A DNA stretch of 64,000 nucleotides from Planctomycetota bacterium (GCA_016872725.1 VGZC01000021.1:1-64000); one strand, 5' to 3'; positions 53,774-64,000 are shown, counted from the first letter of the stretch. Numbers and translations: made by a program. Notes: generated from the letters alone by a model not told the origin.

Positions 53774-55582
53774 ATGCCCGACTTTGATTGTTCGAGAATC
53801 CGCAATTTCTGCATCATCGCCCATATCGACCATGGGAAGAGCACGTTGGCGGACCGGTTGCTGGAGCTGACCGGCACGGTAACCCGCCGCGAGATGCGCG
53901 ACCAGTTGCTCGACGACATGGAACTGGAGCGTGAACGGGGCATCACGATCAAAGCCCGCGCCGTGGCCATGTATTACGAGCACGAGGGAACGCGATACGA
54001 ACTGAATCTGATCGACACGCCGGGCCACGTCGACTTCCAATACGAGGTCTCGCGATCGCTCCTGTGCTGCGAAGGCGCTCTGCTCCTGGTGGACGCGTTC
54101 CAGGGCGTCGAGGCCCAGACGGTGGCCAACGCGTATCTCGCCATGGAACACGAGCTCCACATCATCCCGGTGATCAACAAGATCGACTTGAAGCACGCCC
54201 GCATCGAGGAGGTTCTCGAGGAAATGCACCAGTCGCTCGGCATCGATCCCGACGACGTGGTGAAGGTGAGTGCGAAGACGGGACTGGGCGTTCCCGATCT
54301 GCTGCGCGCGGTCATCGATCGCGTGCCGTCGCCCAAGGGAGATCCGACCGGGCCTTTGCAGGCGATGGTGTTCGATTCGCACTACGACGACTACCGCGGG
54401 GCGATCACCTACGTGCGGGTGATGAACGGGCGCATCGAGCCGGGACAGAAGATCCGGTTTCTGAAGGGAGGCACCAACCACGAGGTGCTCGAATTGGGAC
54501 AATTCCGGCCTCGCCCCGTCCGTTGCGACTCGCTGGGAACGGGCGAGGTCGGCTATCTCGTATGCAACATCAAGTCGCTCGACCTCGTGCATATCGGCGA
54601 CACGGTCAGCACGGCCCACCATCCGGCGCAGCCCCTGCCGGGATACCGCGTTCCCAAACGCATGGTCTATTGCGGCCTGTACCCCGCCGACGGCCAGGAC
54701 TTCGATGAGCTGCGGGAGGAACTGACGAAGTTGTCGATCAACGATCCGAGCTTCGAGTTCGTTCCCGAAACGAGCGAGGCGCTCGGGTTCGGATTCCGGT
54801 GCGGGTTCCTTGGATTGCTCCACATGGAGATCATCCAGCAGCGACTCGAACAAGAAGCCGATCTCGATCTGGTCCAGACGGCTCCCAACGTGACGTACGA
54901 GATCACGACGAAGAACGGCGAAGTGCTCGAAATCCACCGGCCGCAGGAAGTGCCCGATACGGGATCGATCGACGAGTTCCGCCAGCCGATCGTCCGGGTG
55001 AACATCATTGTTCCGACCGAGTCGATCGGGCCCGTGATGACCTTGTGCCAGGATCGGCGCGGGGAACCCAAGGGGAACGAGTATTTGTCGCCGAGCCGCG
55101 CGATGGTGACGTACGAGTTGCCGCTCGCCGAGGTCATCTACGACCTGCACGACAAGCTCAAGAGCATCACGCGCGGATACGGCACGATGGACTATGAACT
55201 GATCGGATACGCGCCGGCCGACCTGGTGCGATTGGACATCCTCGTCAACGGCAAGCGGGTCGACGCGCTGAGCTTCATCTGCCATCGGGGCGACTCGGAC
55301 CGCCGAGGCCGGCAGGTCGTCAAGAAACTCAAGTCGGAGATCGACCGGCACATGTTCGAGGTCGCCGTTCAGGCGGCGATCGGATCGCGGGTAATCGCGC
55401 GGGAAACGGTGCCCGCGATGCGCAAGAACGTGACGGCGAAGTGTTATGGCGGCGACATCACGCGCAAGCGGAAGCTTTGGGCGAAGCAGCGCGAGGGCAA
55501 GAAACGCATGAAATCGGTCGGCAACGTCGACATTCCGCAGAAGGCATTCCTCGCCGTGCTCGACACGGGCGAGAAGAAGTAG
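53774..55582 (+). CDS. lepA: Elongation factor 4 (LepA) GTPase
   Basis: LepA (EF4) is a translational GTPase that back-translocates or remodels stalled ribosomes. The 602-residue protein shows the G1 motif AHIDHGKST at about residues 16-24, ERERGITIKA, DTPGHVDFQYEVSRSLL, and NKIDLKHA. The C-terminal EF4 block is complete (KLKSITRGYGTMDYELIGY, then CYGGDITRKRKLWAKQREGK). Length is the family norm. It is the first of the plus-strand series lepA, signal peptidase 1, signal peptidase 2, lptB, an order that resembles the bacterial lepA-lepB pairing. The start at 53774 lies directly before the G1 domain. Confidence 0.97.
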   Translation: MPDFDCSRIRNFCIIAHIDHGKSTLADRLLELTGTVTRREMRDQLLDDMELERERGITIKARAVAMYYEHEGTRYELNLIDTPGHVDFQYEVSRSLLCCEGALLLVDAFQGVEAQTVANAYLAMEHELHIIPVINKIDLKHARIEEVLEEMHQSLGIDPDDVVKVSAKTGLGVPDLLRAVIDRVPSPKGDPTGPLQAMVFDSHYDDYRGAITYVRVMNGRIEPGQKIRFLKGGTNHEVLELGQFRPRPVRCDSLGTGEVGYLVCNIKSLDLVHIGDTVSTAHHPAQPLPGYRVPKRMVYCGLYPADGQDFDELREELTKLSINDPSFEFVPETSEALGFGFRCGFLGLLHMEIIQQRLEQEADLDLVQTAPNVTYEITTKNGEVLEIHRPQEVPDTGSIDEFRQPIVRVNIIVPTESIGPVMTLCQDRRGEPKGNEYLSPSRAMVTYELPLAEVIYDLHDKLKSITRGYGTMDYELIGYAPADLVRLDILVNGKRVDALSFICHRGDSDRRGRQVVKKLKSEIDRHMFEVAVQAAIGSRVIARETVPAMRKNVTAKCYGGDITRKRKLWAKQREGKKRMKSVGNVDIPQKAFLAVLDTGEKK

Positions 55583-55611
55583 CCTCCGAGGCCGATCGCC
55601 GGAGCTCGGCG

Positions 55612-57552
55612 ATGGGGATGATACGGACCGCGGCGGCCCTACGGACACTGGCCATCGGCCTTGCGTTCGTGTCGTCGCTGGGGGCATCGAGCGGGTCCGT
55701 TGGCGTTCCGCCTTCGTTGGCCGGCTGGATCGCGGCCTGGCTCGCCGCGGCCGCGGTCGTGTCGGCGGTCCTCCCTTCGCGGCGGCCGGGCCGCCGCGCG
55801 CGTCGGCTCGACGCATGCTTCGCCACCGCGTCGCTCGCCGCGCTGGCGTGCGCCCTGGCGGACGCGTGGCCGGAGACGGTGGTCGGAGGATTCGTTCGAC
55901 TGGGCCACGTCGCGCCGCACGCCGCGGGCCTGGCCCTGTTCGTGGCCTCGCTCCGGGACTCGCTCCAGGCCCACCGACCATCCGATGACCGATTCCTGTC
56001 ACTTGACTGGACGCGACGCATCGCGGCGATAGTTCGGATCGCGGCCGTCGCGCGATTGGCATCGCTGGCCGCCGGAGGTTCGCTCGGATCCGCGCACCTC
56101 GGGATCGGACTCGCACTCCTCGCCTGGCCTCGGCGCGCGGTCGTCGTCATCGCATCGGTCTGGCTCCCGCTGTTTCCGTTGTTGTTCGATGATGCGGCGT
56201 TCCCCCGGTCCGCGCGGATCGTCGAGGGAATCGCCGACGGCATGCTCCTCTTGGCCGCGGCGCGGCGATCGCGGTCTTCCGGCGACAATTCTCGCGAAAG
56301 GCCGAACGGCTTGACGCGATCGATCGAGCGGATCGGGGCGGCCGCCCTTGGGGTCGCCGCGATCGCGATGGGGTACCGCCTGTCCTTCCTCGAGGGCATT
56401 GTGCGGCCGATCGAGGTCTCTGGCGTTTCGATGCTTCCGCACTGGACGGGCGAACACGACGCTTGGACGTGCCAAGCGTGCCGATTCGCCTTCCGCCGCT
56501 CGGCATCGGACGGCGTCCTCCAGACGGCCTGCCCGAACTGCAACACGCTGACGCATCGGCCCGACACGGCGCGGCGCCGTCCGGCCGACCGTGTCGTCAT
56601 CGATCGTTGGAACGCGTCGCATCCGCGCCGCTGGGACGTATTCGCGATCCGTGATCGGGCGGATCCCTCGTATTGGGAATTCAAGCGGATCGTCGGACTC
56701 CCCGGCGAACGACTCGAACTACGGGACGGCCAGGTCCGGATCGACGGCCGCGTCGCCGCAAAGTCGTTCACCGAACTCCGCGCCTGCGCCGTGCTGGTCC
56801 ACGACGATGCCTTCTCGGCCCCGTCCCGTCCCCCGCGCTGGTCGACGCGCGCGGATCCGTCCGTCACAGGGCGCGTGTGGCATTCCTTCGCGTTCGCGGG
56901 AGATCGACCGACTCCCGTACCGGCACCATCGCGCGACGGGATGAAACCGGACGCGCCCCTTTCCGTCGGGACTCCGATGGCAACCGAGCCCGTGCGGGAT
57001 GTTCTCCTTCGGTGCGAATTGTCGACACGCGGGAAAGGCGCGCTGACGTGGACCTATGAAAGGCCGACCGGGCAGATCGCGTGGCGGATCACGGTGCCGG
57101 ACGGCACGTGGGAGCTCGTCGCGGACGGAACAACACGAGCGGAAGGCTCGGCGCCTCCGGGATCGGCGCGCGAGCCGCGCATGGGCGTTTGGGAATTCGC
57201 GGTATGGGATCAACAGGTCGCGCTCGCCGTCAACGGGACCACGATCGCCGTTGTCCCGCTGTGGGAGACGGCGCCGCGAACCCCGGATGACGCGCGCCCC
57301 GTTTCCGGCCCTCGGCTCGCCGTCGGCGTCGAGGGTTTGGGCGCGACGTTCCGGCGCAGACGCGTCTTCCGCGATTTGGCCCACGATGGGCCCGACGGTC
57401 GCGACGTGCCTTGGTCACTTCCCAATCCGTTGACCGACGATCAGGTCTTGGTTCTGGGCGACAATAGCTCGGCGTCCCTGGACGGCCGTCAGCGAGGCCC
57501 GACCGATCGGCATGACCTGTTGGGACGCGTCGTGCGATGGTCGGGCCGGTAA
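55612..57552 (+). CDS. S26 signal peptidase-like protein with N-terminal membrane domain and a CxxC pair insert
   Basis: The 646-residue protein has about 260 N-terminal residues of hydrophobic helices (around 10-30, 35-55, 70-90, 100-115, 135-155 and 160-195). The signal peptidase I core follows: catalytic Ser near 273 in VSGVSMLPHW, and the general-base Lys near 358 in FKRIVGLPGERLEL. Near the end is LVLGDNSSASLDGR. Between Ser and Lys lies a zinc-ribbon-like insert with CQAC (287-290) and CPNC (307-310). A long beta-rich insert (about 400-580, with TWTYERPTGQIAWRITV) separates the Lys region from the GDNS box. GGAG at 55601-55604 supports the start. It removes signal peptides at the inner membrane, if active; the extra domains are a planctomycete feature. 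Confidence 0.85.
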   Translation: MGMIRTAAALRTLAIGLAFVSSLGASSGSVGVPPSLAGWIAAWLAAAAVVSAVLPSRRPGRRARRLDACFATASLAALACALADAWPETVVGGFVRLGHVAPHAAGLALFVASLRDSLQAHRPSDDRFLSLDWTRRIAAIVRIAAVARLASLAAGGSLGSAHLGIGLALLAWPRRAVVVIASVWLPLFPLLFDDAAFPRSARIVEGIADGMLLLAAARRSRSSGDNSRERPNGLTRSIERIGAAALGVAAIAMGYRLSFLEGIVRPIEVSGVSMLPHWTGEHDAWTCQACRFAFRRSASDGVLQTACPNCNTLTHRPDTARRRPADRVVIDRWNASHPRRWDVFAIRDRADPSYWEFKRIVGLPGERLELRDGQVRIDGRVAAKSFTELRACAVLVHDDAFSAPSRPPRWSTRADPSVTGRVWHSFAFAGDRPTPVPAPSRDGMKPDAPLSVGTPMATEPVRDVLLRCELSTRGKGALTWTYERPTGQIAWRITVPDGTWELVADGTTRAEGSAPPGSAREPRMGVWEFAVWDQQVALAVNGTTIAVVPLWETAPRTPDDARPVSGPRLAVGVEGLGATFRRRRVFRDLAHDGPDGRDVPWSLPNPLTDDQVLVLGDNSSASLDGRQRGPTDRHDLLGRVVRWSGR

Positions 57553-57713
57553 GCCCCCCCAAGACCGGGGAAACAGGGAATCCAGATATCCAGTTTGGGT
57601 CTTTTCGGCTATATTTCGGCCGTCCGAACGAATGACCGACCGTCCCACGCCGCGCCTGGGGGCCATCGGGCCCGCGCGAGGCGTCGTTCCCGATCTCCGC
57701 CAAGGAGTCCTCA

Positions 57714-59687
57714 TTGAATTCCACGAGCACACCGAACGATCGCCACGCTCGCAAGTCCCAGGACAACTCGGAACGCCCGGCGGCGGGCACCCAGGCGACG
57801 CGTGAAACCGTCGAATCGGTCGTGATCGCCGTGATCCTGGCCTTCCTGTTTCGGGGATTTGTCGCCGAGGCGTTTGTCATTCCGACCGGTTCGATGGCGC
57901 CGACCTTGATGGGTCGTCATGTCGACGTGACGTGTCCCCAATGCCGATACGCGTATCGAACGGGGGCGACGGAGGAGAATGAGCCTCGCCGGGGAGTCGT
58001 TGAAACGACCTTCTGCCCCATTTGCCGCTATCCGCTGCACCTGGATCGCGTCCGCAATCCAAACCAGCGGTCCTTTACGGGCGATCGCATTCTGGTGAGC
58101 AAGTTCGCGTACGAATTGTCCGAACCCGAGCGATGGGATGTCATCGTCTTCAAATACCCAGGGAATGCGAAACAAAACTACATCAAGCGGCTCATCGGAT
58201 TGCCCGGCGAGCTGATCCGGATTCGGCACGGCGACATCTATTCGGCTCGCAAGCGGTTCGAATTCGAGAGTGAGGGGTTGGAGCGGGTTCCCGAGGATCG
58301 GATCGTCGATGTGCTGCGCCCCCATTTCGAGGGCGCCGGAATCCCGCTCGCCGAAGGCGCGACGGCCTCGCGCATCGCGCGAACCGAGCTCCCCGAGACG
58401 GTCGGAGCGCAGTCGATCGACGCGGCCTGGACGGTGACCGATGGCGGCGGTCGCCGGTACTTTGTCCGCCTGCCCGGCGACACGGGAAAGCCCGCCGTCT
58501 ATTCGGACTTCGCCATCGCGCGCAAGCCGCCTGAACGAGCCGACACGTTGATGCAGACGGTTCACGACACGCGGCGACCCGGCGATACGCTCGTCGAGGT
58601 CGGATGGCCCGAACGATGGCGCAACGCATCGGCGGAACCCCAATGGCGCATAGCGGAGGACCGGTCGCACCGACTCGAAAAGACGACCCGGGAAACGGCG
58701 TGGCTCCGATACCGGCACGTGTATCCGTCCGAACACGAATGGGAACGCATCCTCTCTACGAATCGGCTTCCCGAATCGATCGCGCGCGCATCGGGCGAGT
58801 TGATCAGCGACTACTACACCTACAACGATCGGCACTCGACGGCGCCCGACAACCGTCAGCAGGCGGGCAGCCACTGGGTCGGCGACCTCGCGGTCGAGTG
58901 CGCGTTGACGATCGGCGGCGAGTCGGGCCTGGTCCGATTGGATCTGGTCGAGGGCGGCGTACATTACGAGTGCGCGATCGACGTCGCGACGGGCCGCGCG
59001 ACGTTGTCCAATTCGGACGGAAGACCGTTCGTCGCATCGGATGCCGAAGAGGCCGCCCGCGCCGATGCGACTGGGCAGGTCGGAACGATGCCCGACGCCG
59101 GGTCGCCGCCGACGGCCGAGACGCCCGTCCATGGACCGGGCACCTACCGGGTTCGGTTCGCCAATTGCGACGACGAGCTGCGGCTCTGGATCGACGGCCG
59201 TTTCATCCGCTTTGATCGGTCGACCGCATATGCGGCCGCGCAGGTCGTCGAGCCTCGTTGGAGTCCGCTCGATCCGGGCGACTTGGCGCCCGTCGGCATT
59301 GGCGTGAGCGGCACACCCGCGGAACTCGCGTGGATTCGCGTCCTGCGCGACGTCTACTACCTGGCGATCGTGTCGAGCCGAATGAACGACTACGATCGGG
59401 CGTTCAGCGAGTCGGTGATTCAGGACATCTTCCGGTCGCCCGAAGAATGGTCGTCGACGTCGCTGTTCGCAGGCAGGCGAACGGCCGAGTTCGTCATTCC
59501 CGACGACCACTTCTTCCCGCTTGGCGACAACAGTCCCGAGAGCCTGGACGGCCGATTATGGGGCAATGAAACGTACTTCGAACGTGATCTGCTCATCGGC
59601 AAGGCGATGATGGTGTACTGGCCCCACGCCTGGAGGCGTCCGATCCCGTTCCTGCCAAACTTCCGCCGGATGACGCTGATCCACTAA
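57714..59687 (+). CDS. lepB: S26 signal peptidase I, large planctomycete type with CxxC pair insert
   Basis: This 657-residue protein has a single N-terminal helix (VESVVIAVILAFLFRGFVAE, about residues 33-52), Ser60 in FVIPTGSMAPTL and Lys158 in NYIKRLIGLPGE, and ends with PLGDNSPESLDGRLWG. These are the complete signal peptidase I boxes. Between Ser and Lys is a zinc-ribbon-like insert with CPQC (74-77) and CPIC (101-104). A beta-rich LamG-like insert of about 400 residues follows the Lys. The start is a TTG at 57714, supported by AAGGAG seven bases upstream; no ATG fits. It is a paralogue of the preceding gene with the helical N-terminus replaced by one anchor. It processes secreted proteins at the inner membrane and is probably the housekeeping enzyme of the two. 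Confidence 0.92.
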   Translation: MNSTSTPNDRHARKSQDNSERPAAGTQATRETVESVVIAVILAFLFRGFVAEAFVIPTGSMAPTLMGRHVDVTCPQCRYAYRTGATEENEPRRGVVETTFCPICRYPLHLDRVRNPNQRSFTGDRILVSKFAYELSEPERWDVIVFKYPGNAKQNYIKRLIGLPGELIRIRHGDIYSARKRFEFESEGLERVPEDRIVDVLRPHFEGAGIPLAEGATASRIARTELPETVGAQSIDAAWTVTDGGGRRYFVRLPGDTGKPAVYSDFAIARKPPERADTLMQTVHDTRRPGDTLVEVGWPERWRNASAEPQWRIAEDRSHRLEKTTRETAWLRYRHVYPSEHEWERILSTNRLPESIARASGELISDYYTYNDRHSTAPDNRQQAGSHWVGDLAVECALTIGGESGLVRLDLVEGGVHYECAIDVATGRATLSNSDGRPFVASDAEEAARADATGQVGTMPDAGSPPTAETPVHGPGTYRVRFANCDDELRLWIDGRFIRFDRSTAYAAAQVVEPRWSPLDPGDLAPVGIGVSGTPAELAWIRVLRDVYYLAIVSSRMNDYDRAFSESVIQDIFRSPEEWSSTSLFAGRRTAEFVIPDDHFFPLGDNSPESLDGRLWGNETYFERDLLIGKAMMVYWPHAWRRPIPFLPNFRRMTLIH

Positions 59688-59739
59688 CGCGTCCGCCGTT
59701 CGCAACGAACCGTACGCCACCACGGAGGAGCAACGTACG

Positions 59740-60693
59740 ATGGACAGGCACTCGACACGAGCTCGGCGTTCCAGCGATCTGGCCTCGCGCACCGAACCGC
59801 GCGCCGCGGAACCGGTCCATCCGATCGACGCCCCCATCCTTCGTGCGGACGGATTGGTGAAATCGTTCGGTCGCCGTAAGGTGGTCGACGGCGTCAGCTT
59901 CGAGGTCGCGCGGGGCGAGATTGTCGGCCTGCTCGGACCCAACGGGGCGGGCAAGACGACCAGTTTCCGGATGACATGCGGCATGATCGATCCCGATCGC
60001 GGATCGGTCTGGCTGGGTGGGATCGATGTGACAGGGTGGCCCATGTATCGGCGGGCCAAGGAAGGCGGAATGGGTTACCTCGCGCAGGAATCGAGTATTT
60101 TTCGCAAAATGACCGTCGAGCAGAACCTGCTGGCCATGATGGAACTCCTGAAGATGGGATGGCGTCAGCGGCGCCGTCGCGCGCAGGAGTTGCTCGAACA
60201 GTTCGATATCACCAAGGTGCGTCGCACGCAGGCGGCCAAGTTGTCGGGCGGCGAGCGCCGGCGGCTCGAAATCGCCCGGTGTCTCATTTCGAACCCGACG
60301 ATCATCCTCCTGGATGAGCCGTTCGCGGGCATCGATCCCGTCACCGTCCAAAGCATCCAAGGGGTCATCGGCGGTTTGAAGAAGAGCGGCATCGCCGTGT
60401 TGATTACCGACCATGCGGCGCGGGAGATTCTGCAGATCGTCGATCGGTGCTATGTCATCAGCGACGGACGGGTGCTTTGCGATGGCGAACCGGAGACGAT
60501 CAAGGGGAACGACGACGTCCGAGCCAAGTACCTGGGCAACCTCGACGCGCCGGCGCCCGGCGGACCGCCCGCTCCCCACATCGCGATCGGCCGGCCAAGC
60601 TCCCCGCGCGACGAACGTCCGGCGACCGTCTTTCCTCGCCGCCGCTTCACGTCGGTCCACGAATCGGAGACACTGGACGCCGAGGATCGCTGA
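59740..60693 (+). CDS. lptB: LPS export ABC transporter ATPase LptB
   Basis: LptB powers lipopolysaccharide transport from the inner membrane with LptF and LptG. The 317-residue protein has the P-loop LLGPNGAGKTTSFRMTCGM (near 64-82), the LptB-type MGYLAQESSIFRKMTVEQNL block with the Q-loop, the signature AKLSGGERRRLEIARCLI near 167-183 and the Walker B IILLDEPFAGIDPVTV. The conserved ITDHAAREIL H-loop distinguishes LptB from other ABC ATPases. A disordered N-terminus of about 30 residues and a C-terminal tail of about 45 residues are longer than usual. GGAGG lies upstream of the ATG. No lptA, lptC, lptF or lptG is nearby. Confidence 0.92.
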   Translation: MDRHSTRARRSSDLASRTEPRAAEPVHPIDAPILRADGLVKSFGRRKVVDGVSFEVARGEIVGLLGPNGAGKTTSFRMTCGMIDPDRGSVWLGGIDVTGWPMYRRAKEGGMGYLAQESSIFRKMTVEQNLLAMMELLKMGWRQRRRRAQELLEQFDITKVRRTQAAKLSGGERRRLEIARCLISNPTIILLDEPFAGIDPVTVQSIQGVIGGLKKSGIAVLITDHAAREILQIVDRCYVISDGRVLCDGEPETIKGNDDVRAKYLGNLDAPAPGGPPAPHIAIGRPSSPRDERPATVFPRRRFTSVHESETLDAEDR

Positions 60694-60744
60694 GCGACGG
60701 TCATCCGACGGCGCGGCGGCGATCCGATGCTCAAGGAGCCCCGC

Positions 60745-63700
60745 CATGCGACCGTTCGCGCCGATCACCGGCCAAAGCCCGCTCCCGTGCCTTGCACTGC
60801 TCGCCGTCCTCAGCGCGCCGTGCGTCGCGGACGAACCTCGCGAACGCCCCGCGTCCGACCGCGCGAATCGCCTCGCGTACCTCGACGAGTTCCTCGATCC
60901 CTACCACGTGGGCCGCGCCGCGCCAAGACTCGCGACTCCCCAGTGGATCGGCGAGCCCGGTGTCGAAGCGGTCGTCGTGCTCGCCATCGACGACATGCGT
61001 GATTCGGCGCGCTACGAGGACTTCTTGCGGCCGATCCTCGATCGACTCAAGCGGATCGACGGTCGCGCGGGACTGAGCATCATGACGAATCGCGCGGAGC
61101 CCGCCGACCCGCGGCTCGCTGCGTGGCTCAAGGAAGGCCTCAGCATCGAGATCCACACGTACGATCATCCGTGCCCCTGCCTGCAAGGAGGCCGTCTGAG
61201 CGCGGCTCGGGAGACGTTCGACAAATGCGTCGACCTGATGGCCGGAATCCCCGGCAATCGGCCGGTCGCGTTCCGAATGCCCTGCTGCGATTCGCTGAAC
61301 ACGCCAAGCCCGCGGTTCTGGGCCGAAATCATGCACGGCGTGACACCCGGCGGGAACTACCTCTCGATCGACAGCTCGGTGTTCCAGGTCTTCACGTCCG
61401 CGGACCCCGACCTTCCGCGCGACCTCGTCCTGTTGCCGGACGGCGGTGAACGATTCCGGCGATACATCCCGTTCCCCTCGTTCGTCAACACGATCGAGAA
61501 CTACCCCTACCCCTATCCGATCGGCAACCGGACATGGCAGTTCCCGTGCATGGTTCCGAGCGACTGGGAAGCGCAGCATGTCCAGCGCCCCAACAATCCC
61601 GATACCGTGCGCGACATGAAGCTGGCGATCGACGCGACCGTGATCAAGCAAGGCGTGTTCAATCTCGTGTTCCATCCGCACAACTGGATGCGGAACGATC
61701 AGGTCGTCGAGTTGATCGACCACGCGGTGGAACGCCACGGGACCAAAGTCAAGTTCCTCAGTTTCCGCGAGGCCCACGAACGGATCAACCAATTCCTGCT
61801 CGGCGGAGAACCGCTGCGCGACGCGCGGGGCGCCGACAACGGCGTTCGGCTTCTCGACCTCAACGACGACGGCCGGCTCGACGTCGTCATCGGAAACGCG
61901 AACCGACGGGAAACGCGGATCTGGAACGCGGGCGAGCGCCGATGGGACACGTCCGCCTTCCCGACTCGGATCGTCGAGTCGTCGGATGACGGAACCCGCT
62001 CCGCGCCCGCTGTGCGGTTCGGCGTGGTCGACGGCGACACGGTGCTCGCGATCGCGCGGACCGATCGTACGAGCGGCGCCTGGTCATGGAGCGATGCGGG
62101 CTGGCGGAAGGTCGACACATGGCGAACCGGGTGGGCCGGCGGGCCGGTCGACGTGTTTACGGCGCGGAACGGTCTCGACCAAGGCGCGCGGATGCGCGAC
62201 CTCGATCAGGACGGAACGTGCGAACTGCTCGTGGCCAACGATCGCGGCGCGGCCGTCTTGCGATGGAACGGCACGACGTGGGGGCCTTGGTTCGCGTTTC
62301 CCGAACACGCGCGATTTGTCGACGGTGACGGGCGCGACGCGGGATTGCGGCTGTGCGATATCGACGGCGACGGACGAGTCGACCTCGTGCATTCGAATGA
62401 AACACGCTACGGTTTGCACTTGATGACCGCGGGCGACGGAGGGCGGCTCGACGGCTGGACGCGCGCGATCCATGACTCGCCCCGCGCCCAAGGCGACGCC
62501 ATCCCGATGATCGTCCGCGAAGGCACGAACAACGGCGCATGGTTCCACTCGGGCCATCTGTGGATCCAGAACGAGGACACGCACCGATTGCCCGACCATG
62601 TCGATCGCCGCTCCTATGCCGACCTCATGGGCCAAACGGCCGGATTCCCGCCCGCCCGAACGCCCGACCAATCGCTCCGCTCGATGCGCGTCGCTCCGTC
62701 GCTGCGTGTCGAGCTGCTCGCGTCGGAACCGCTGATCGCCGACCCGATCGCCTTCGATTGGGGGCCCGATGGCCGGCTATGGGTTCTGGAGATGGGTGAC
62801 TATCCGCTCGGCGTCGGGCCCGGGAAGTCGACGGGCGGCCGCGTCAGGATTCTCGATGACACGGACGCGGACGGTCGGTATGACCGAGCGACGCTGTTCC
62901 TCGATGGCCTCGCCTTCCCGACCGGACTGAAGGCATGGCGCGGCGGCCTGCTCGTGCTCTGCGCACCCGATCTGTTCTTCGCCGAGGACAAGGACGGCGA
63001 CGGACGATGCGACGCGCGGGATACGCTTTACACGGGCTTCGTCGAAGGCAACCAGCAACATCGAGCCAACGGGCTGCGCTGGGGCATGGACGGATGGCTG
63101 TACATCGCGAACGGCGACAGCGGAGGCGCGATCGAATCAAAACGAACCGGAAAACGGGTTCCGATCGGCGGCCGCGACGTGCGGATCCGGCCCGACGACG
63201 GGTCGATCGACGCGGAATCGGGCCAAACGCAATACGGCCGCAATCGCGATGATTGGGACAACTGGTTCGGCGGCAACAACAGCAACCCGATCTGGCAATA
63301 CGTGCTGCCCGACCATGCCGCGCGCCGCAATCCGCATTGGCCCGCGTCGGACAGCCGGCATCAGGTTTCCCAACCGCCCGGCGCGGCGCCCGTTTTTCCG
63401 ACCAGCACGACCCTCGCGCGGTTCAACGATTTCAACATGGCGAATCGTTTCACGTCGGCGTGCAGCCCCGACATCTACCGCGACCGGTTGCTGGGCGAGG
63501 AGTTCGCGGGGAACGCGTTCGTCTGCGAACCGGTGCACAATCTGGTCCACCGCGAGATCCTCACGCGGTCCGGGGTCACGTTCCGCGGAGCGCGGTCGCC
63601 AGCGGAACAACAGTCGGAGTTCCTCACGTCGGACGATAATTGGTTTCGTCCGGTCATGGTGCGGACCGGACCGGATGGCGGGATCTGGATCGCCGACATG

Positions 63701-64000
63701 TACCGCCTGATCATCGAGCATCCCGAGTGGATTCCGATGACGTGGCAGAAACGGTTTGACTTGCGATCGGGTTCCGACCAAGGACGGCTCTACCGCGTAT
63801 TGCCGGCCGGCGTTCCGGCGCGACCGATACCGCGCCTCGTCGATATGGAGACCCCCGCCCTTGTCGCGCACCTTGAAAGCGACAACGGCTGGGTCCGGGA
63901 CATGGCCCAGCAGATACTCACCTGGAAGGCCGATCCCGCTGCGGTTCCCGCGCTCGAAACGCTCGTCCGCCAGTCCGCGCAACCGATCGCCCGCGCTCAG
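60745..64000 (+). CDS. Polysaccharide deacetylase fused to VCBS and PVC-type dehydrogenase modules (partial, runs off right edge)
   Basis: The frame is open from the ATG at 60745 to the window end, more than 1080 residues. AAGGAG lies eight bases upstream of the ATG. A signal peptide (CLALLAVLSAPCVAD, about residues 15-29) is followed by a deacetylase-like domain with the Asp of LAIDDMRD near 82, IEIHTYDHPCPC near 135 and FRMPCCDS near 180. FG-GAP/VCBS-like blocks follow (VRLLDLNDDGRLDVVIGNAN and GLRLCDIDGDGRVDLVHSNE, about 370-555). From about 645 comes the PVC-type membrane-bound dehydrogenase module (RVELLASEPLIADPIAFDW, GPDGRLWVLEMGDYP, NGLRWGMDGWLYIANGDSGG). HEAT-like text and a cytochrome part would be expected beyond the edge. 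The role is extracellular carbohydrate breakdown or modification. Confidence 0.85.

Overview
The window is GC-rich, densely coded DNA that reads as a chromosomal segment of a member of the Planctomycetota. This is inferred from family content: a DUF1559 pilin-like protein, a LEPR-XLL surface protein with CAP, dockerin-like, Ig-like and RHS modules, oversized S26 signal peptidases carrying CxxC pairs, a polysaccharide deacetylase fused to a PVC-type dehydrogenase module, and an ExbB-ExbD-ExbD operon with TPR-like partners. No rRNA or tRNA gene, CRISPR array, transposase or integrase was recognised. Two genes run off the edges.

Left part (1-11250). A partial membrane protein on the minus strand ends the window in a 15-bp tandem array coding for EKSGT. 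Next come a frameshifted nucleotidyltransferase remnant (minus), then on the plus strand a UxaA/altronate dehydratase-like enzyme, an isocitrate/isopropylmalate dehydrogenase, LpxK and a small BON protein. Adenylylsulfate kinase (minus) and an alpha-glucan phosphorylase (plus) are divergent.

Second part (11219-27353, all minus strand). A seven-gene run (21487 down to 11219) holds a secreted protein, an ExbB/TolQ channel, two ExbD proteins, a TPR-like exported protein, a 1216-residue single-span repeat protein and a small exported protein, with two ATGA overlaps. It looks like one proton-motive-force-driven envelope machine. Behind it lie an SLBB-like lipoprotein, a NAL1-like serine protease, another lipoprotein, an EamA transporter and an MsbA-type ABC exporter.

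Third part (27387-44336). A surface protein of about 4400 residues is split into two frames by an apparent 1-nt deletion near 36756, and its C-terminal tip has lower GC. An exported outer-membrane-like protein is divergent from it. Then comes a lower-GC minus-strand cassette (DUF1559 pilin-like protein, exported protein, lipoprotein, Phd antitoxin). Its predicted promoter has an 11-nt homopolymer in the spacer, the arrangement of a phase-variable promoter, and this is the most striking regulatory signal in the window.

Right part (44722-64000). A beta-helix protein is translationally coupled to a phosphodiester glycosidase-like enzyme. A KefB-type antiporter and a PQQ-like beta-propeller follow on the minus strand. 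A 728-base gene-free stretch with an 88-bp tandem array separates them from a plus-strand series: ROK kinase, LepA, two large signal peptidases, LptB, and the deacetylase/dehydrogenase fusion that leaves the right edge. LpxK, LptB and the MsbA-like exporter together point to a lipopolysaccharide-type outer membrane.
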